Origin: Bacteroidaceae bacterium
GTDB taxonomy: Bacteria; Bacteroidota; Bacteroidia; Bacteroidales; Bacteroidaceae
Direction: 5' to 3'
NCBI GenBank assembly: GCA_017618515.1
Contig: JAFZUB010000130.1
Span: 1-15,146 of the forward strand
DNA: 15,146 nt
The notes under the pieces are model-generated. The model saw nothing but the letters and a program-made list of their open reading frames with translations, had not been told where the DNA came from and made no database searches. Positions 13,877-15,146 of the stretch are shown piece after piece. How positions within the stretch are numbered: the stretch's first letter is position 1; the number at the start of each line of letters is the position of its first letter. The translations under genes and the position numbers were made by a program.

Positions 13877-15146
13877 TTACAGTGTTATCTCTTCACCGCT
13901 GTACAGGCGTAGCATCTGGATGTTGTATAGGGTGAGGTATTTGCTTTGCAGCACGTCTTGCTGGGCATTGAGGAGATTGGTGCGGGCATTGAAGGTCTCG
14001 ACTATGTTCATGGTGCCTATGCGTGCTTTCTCAAAGATGGCTGCGTAGTTCTCTTTGTTGTACTTCAGTCGCGCGAGGCCTGCCTGGAACTTCTGCTGGT
14101 TGTTGACTGCCTGGAGGCGATAGTTGGCGATGGTGTTGTAGAGGTCGTAGTCCAAGTCCTCTCGATCTAGCTTGGCGATTGTGCGACTGATGTCGGCTTT
14201 GTGGACGGTGGTCTTGTTGCGGCGATTGTCGAGGATGGGGACGCTGAGGCTTATGCCGACGGATGCGTCGAAGCTACGTTTCATCTGCTCGAAATAGTCG
14301 CTATGGTTGGCGCTACTGTGGTTGGTGCCCAGTCCGGCGCTCATGGACACGGTGGGCAGGTAGCCTGCCTTGGCGATGGTGTAGCTGAGCTCTGACTGCC
14401 GTATGGCGAGGTCTGCTTCTCTTACCTCGGGACGCACGATGAGGGCTTTTTCGTGAACGGCGGATGCAGTGGGTATGGCTGCCAGGGCTTGCTCATCGCT
14501 GATGCTGACGGTGGCGACGTCGAAGGGCATGTGGCTTGGGAAGTCGATGAGGTGTTTGAGCTGCAGCTTGTATTGCTCAATCTGTGTCTCTGTGCTGACT
14601 ATGTCGTATTGGCCGTTGGCGACCTGTGTCTGCAACTCGAGCAGCTCATACTTGGCTATCTGGCCTTGCTTGAGCAGCTCTTCGCCGCGGCGGTAGAGTG
14701 TCTCGTCCTGCTCCGAGAGTTCGCGGTTGACCTTAAGGGCCTCCTGGGTGTAGAGTATCTGGACATATAGCTGGGTGGCCTGTTCCTTAATATTATTAAG
14801 CAGTATCTCACTTTGCAACTCGCTCTGCTCGGCAGACAGCTTGGCCAGACGGATATTGTTGGCTGTCTGGTTTCCGTTCCACACTGTCCAGCCGGCATTG
14901 ACACCGTAGCTGCCATTGTAGCTGAGTTTGTCGACGTCCATGCCTGCCTGCTCTTTGAGGAAGGGCGAGTAGTTGAGACTGTGGCTGGTGCTCGCTGACA
15001 GCGACGGCAACCACTCTGCCTGCTTCTGCAGCACATCTTGCTTGGCCTGCTCGGCCTGGGCATGGGCTCTAGCGATGTCTCTGCTGTTTTGCTCTGCGTA
15101 GTCTATGCATTCCTTGAGTGTCCACTTTTTAGTACTGCCAGAGGCA
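13877..15146 (-). CDS. TolC-family outer-membrane efflux protein (5' end outside window)
   Basis: The outer-membrane channel of the efflux system. The visible frame has 422 codons plus a stop and stays open to the window edge, so the signal peptide lies outside. The first visible residues are A-S-G-S-T-K-K, then WTLKECIDYAEQNSRDIARA, the typical mature N-terminus of TolC/OEP proteins. Two repeats of coiled-coil helices follow, with the beta segments SLSASTSHSLNYSPF and TVSMSAGLGTNHSS, and the second-repeat helix ends with VETFNARTNLLNAQQDVLQSKYLTLYNIQMLRLYSGEEITL in family style. An internal GTG at 15034 could be mistaken for a start, but the conserved WTLKECIDYA segment upstream in the same frame shows the gene begins further up. 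It leads the adaptor-ATPase-permease operon. Confidence 0.93.
   Translation of the reverse strand, partial: ASGSTKKWTLKECIDYAEQNSRDIARAHAQAEQAKQDVLQKQAEWLPSLSASTSHSLNYSPFLKEQAGMDVDKLSYNGSYGVNAGWTVWNGNQTANNIRLAKLSAEQSELQSEILLNNIKEQATQLYVQILYTQEALKVNRELSEQDETLYRRGEELLKQGQIAKYELLELQTQVANGQYDIVSTETQIEQYKLQLKHLIDFPSHMPFDVATVSISDEQALAAIPTASAVHEKALIVRPEVREADLAIRQSELSYTIAKAGYLPTVSMSAGLGTNHSSANHSDYFEQMKRSFDASVGISLSVPILDNRRNKTTVHKADISRTIAKLDREDLDYDLYNTIANYRLQAVNNQQKFQAGLARLKYNKENYAAIFEKARIGTMNIVETFNARTNLLNAQQDVLQSKYLTLYNIQMLRLYSGEEITL

Noticed and set aside
15032..15034. GTG as the start of the TolC-type gene
   Set aside because: The same frame upstream encodes the conserved WTLKECIDYA segment and stays open to the window edge.
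1..15146. Defence island, phage or mobile element
   Set aside because: No nuclease, methylase, toxin, integrase, transposase or repeat array was seen; the genes are housekeeping or envelope-related and share similar base composition.

Overview
The window is a 15.1 kb piece of a Bacteroidota chromosome, most likely Bacteroidales and Prevotella-like. The evidence is the lineage-typical set of proteins (DUF1573, the DUF5103/type IX secretion plug family, DUF3472 with a DUF5077-like N-terminus, DUF2520), A/T-rich leaders without clear Shine-Dalgarno sequences, TAnnTTTG-type -7 promoter boxes and a lipoprotein with an acidic stretch right after the lipobox cysteine. All sixteen genes lie on the minus strand, so transcription runs from high to low coordinates. 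No gap between genes exceeds about 105 bases. I see no RNA gene, insertion sequence, CRISPR array, phage gene or defence island.

In the order of transcription. (1) 15146-10559: a complete tripartite efflux operon, with a TolC-family outer-membrane protein (5' end outside the window), a MacA-like adaptor, a MacB-type ATPase and a MacB/FtsX-type permease. (2) 10552-8340: a cytoplasmic GH13 alpha-amylase-like enzyme and a small nitroreductase, following the permease with only 6 and 11 bases between genes. (3) 8327-6450: a compact housekeeping trio of DUF2520 Rossmann protein, KdsC (Kdo-8-phosphate phosphatase, for LPS) and Maf nucleotide pyrophosphatase. (4) 6378-4578: a probable surface lipoprotein and a secreted DUF5077-like/DUF3472 protein behind a likely promoter. 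(5) 4545-1037: a GlmM-type phosphohexomutase, a DUF5103/T9SS-plug-like exported protein and IspE. (6) 931-1: a DUF1573 periplasmic protein behind a good promoter with an adjacent perfect dyad, followed by a truncated mannose-1-phosphate guanylyltransferase.

Cell-envelope supply is the common theme: amino-sugar or hexose phosphate isomerisation, GDP-mannose, Kdo, isoprenoid precursor, exported proteins and efflux. The clearest anomaly is in the phosphohexomutase. An in-frame TAG (3226-3228) cuts it right after the phosphate-binding loop. The same frame then continues for 22 sense codons of family-like C-terminal sequence to a TAA at 3157-3159, nine bases before the next gene. Three other genes here end in TAG at canonical C-termini, so TAG is an ordinary stop and this looks like a single-base nonsense change or a sequencing error. 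Other points are an identical 15-base leader placed 2 bases before two neighbouring start codons, and the dyad at the DUF1573 promoter. I found no convincing undescribed multi-gene system.
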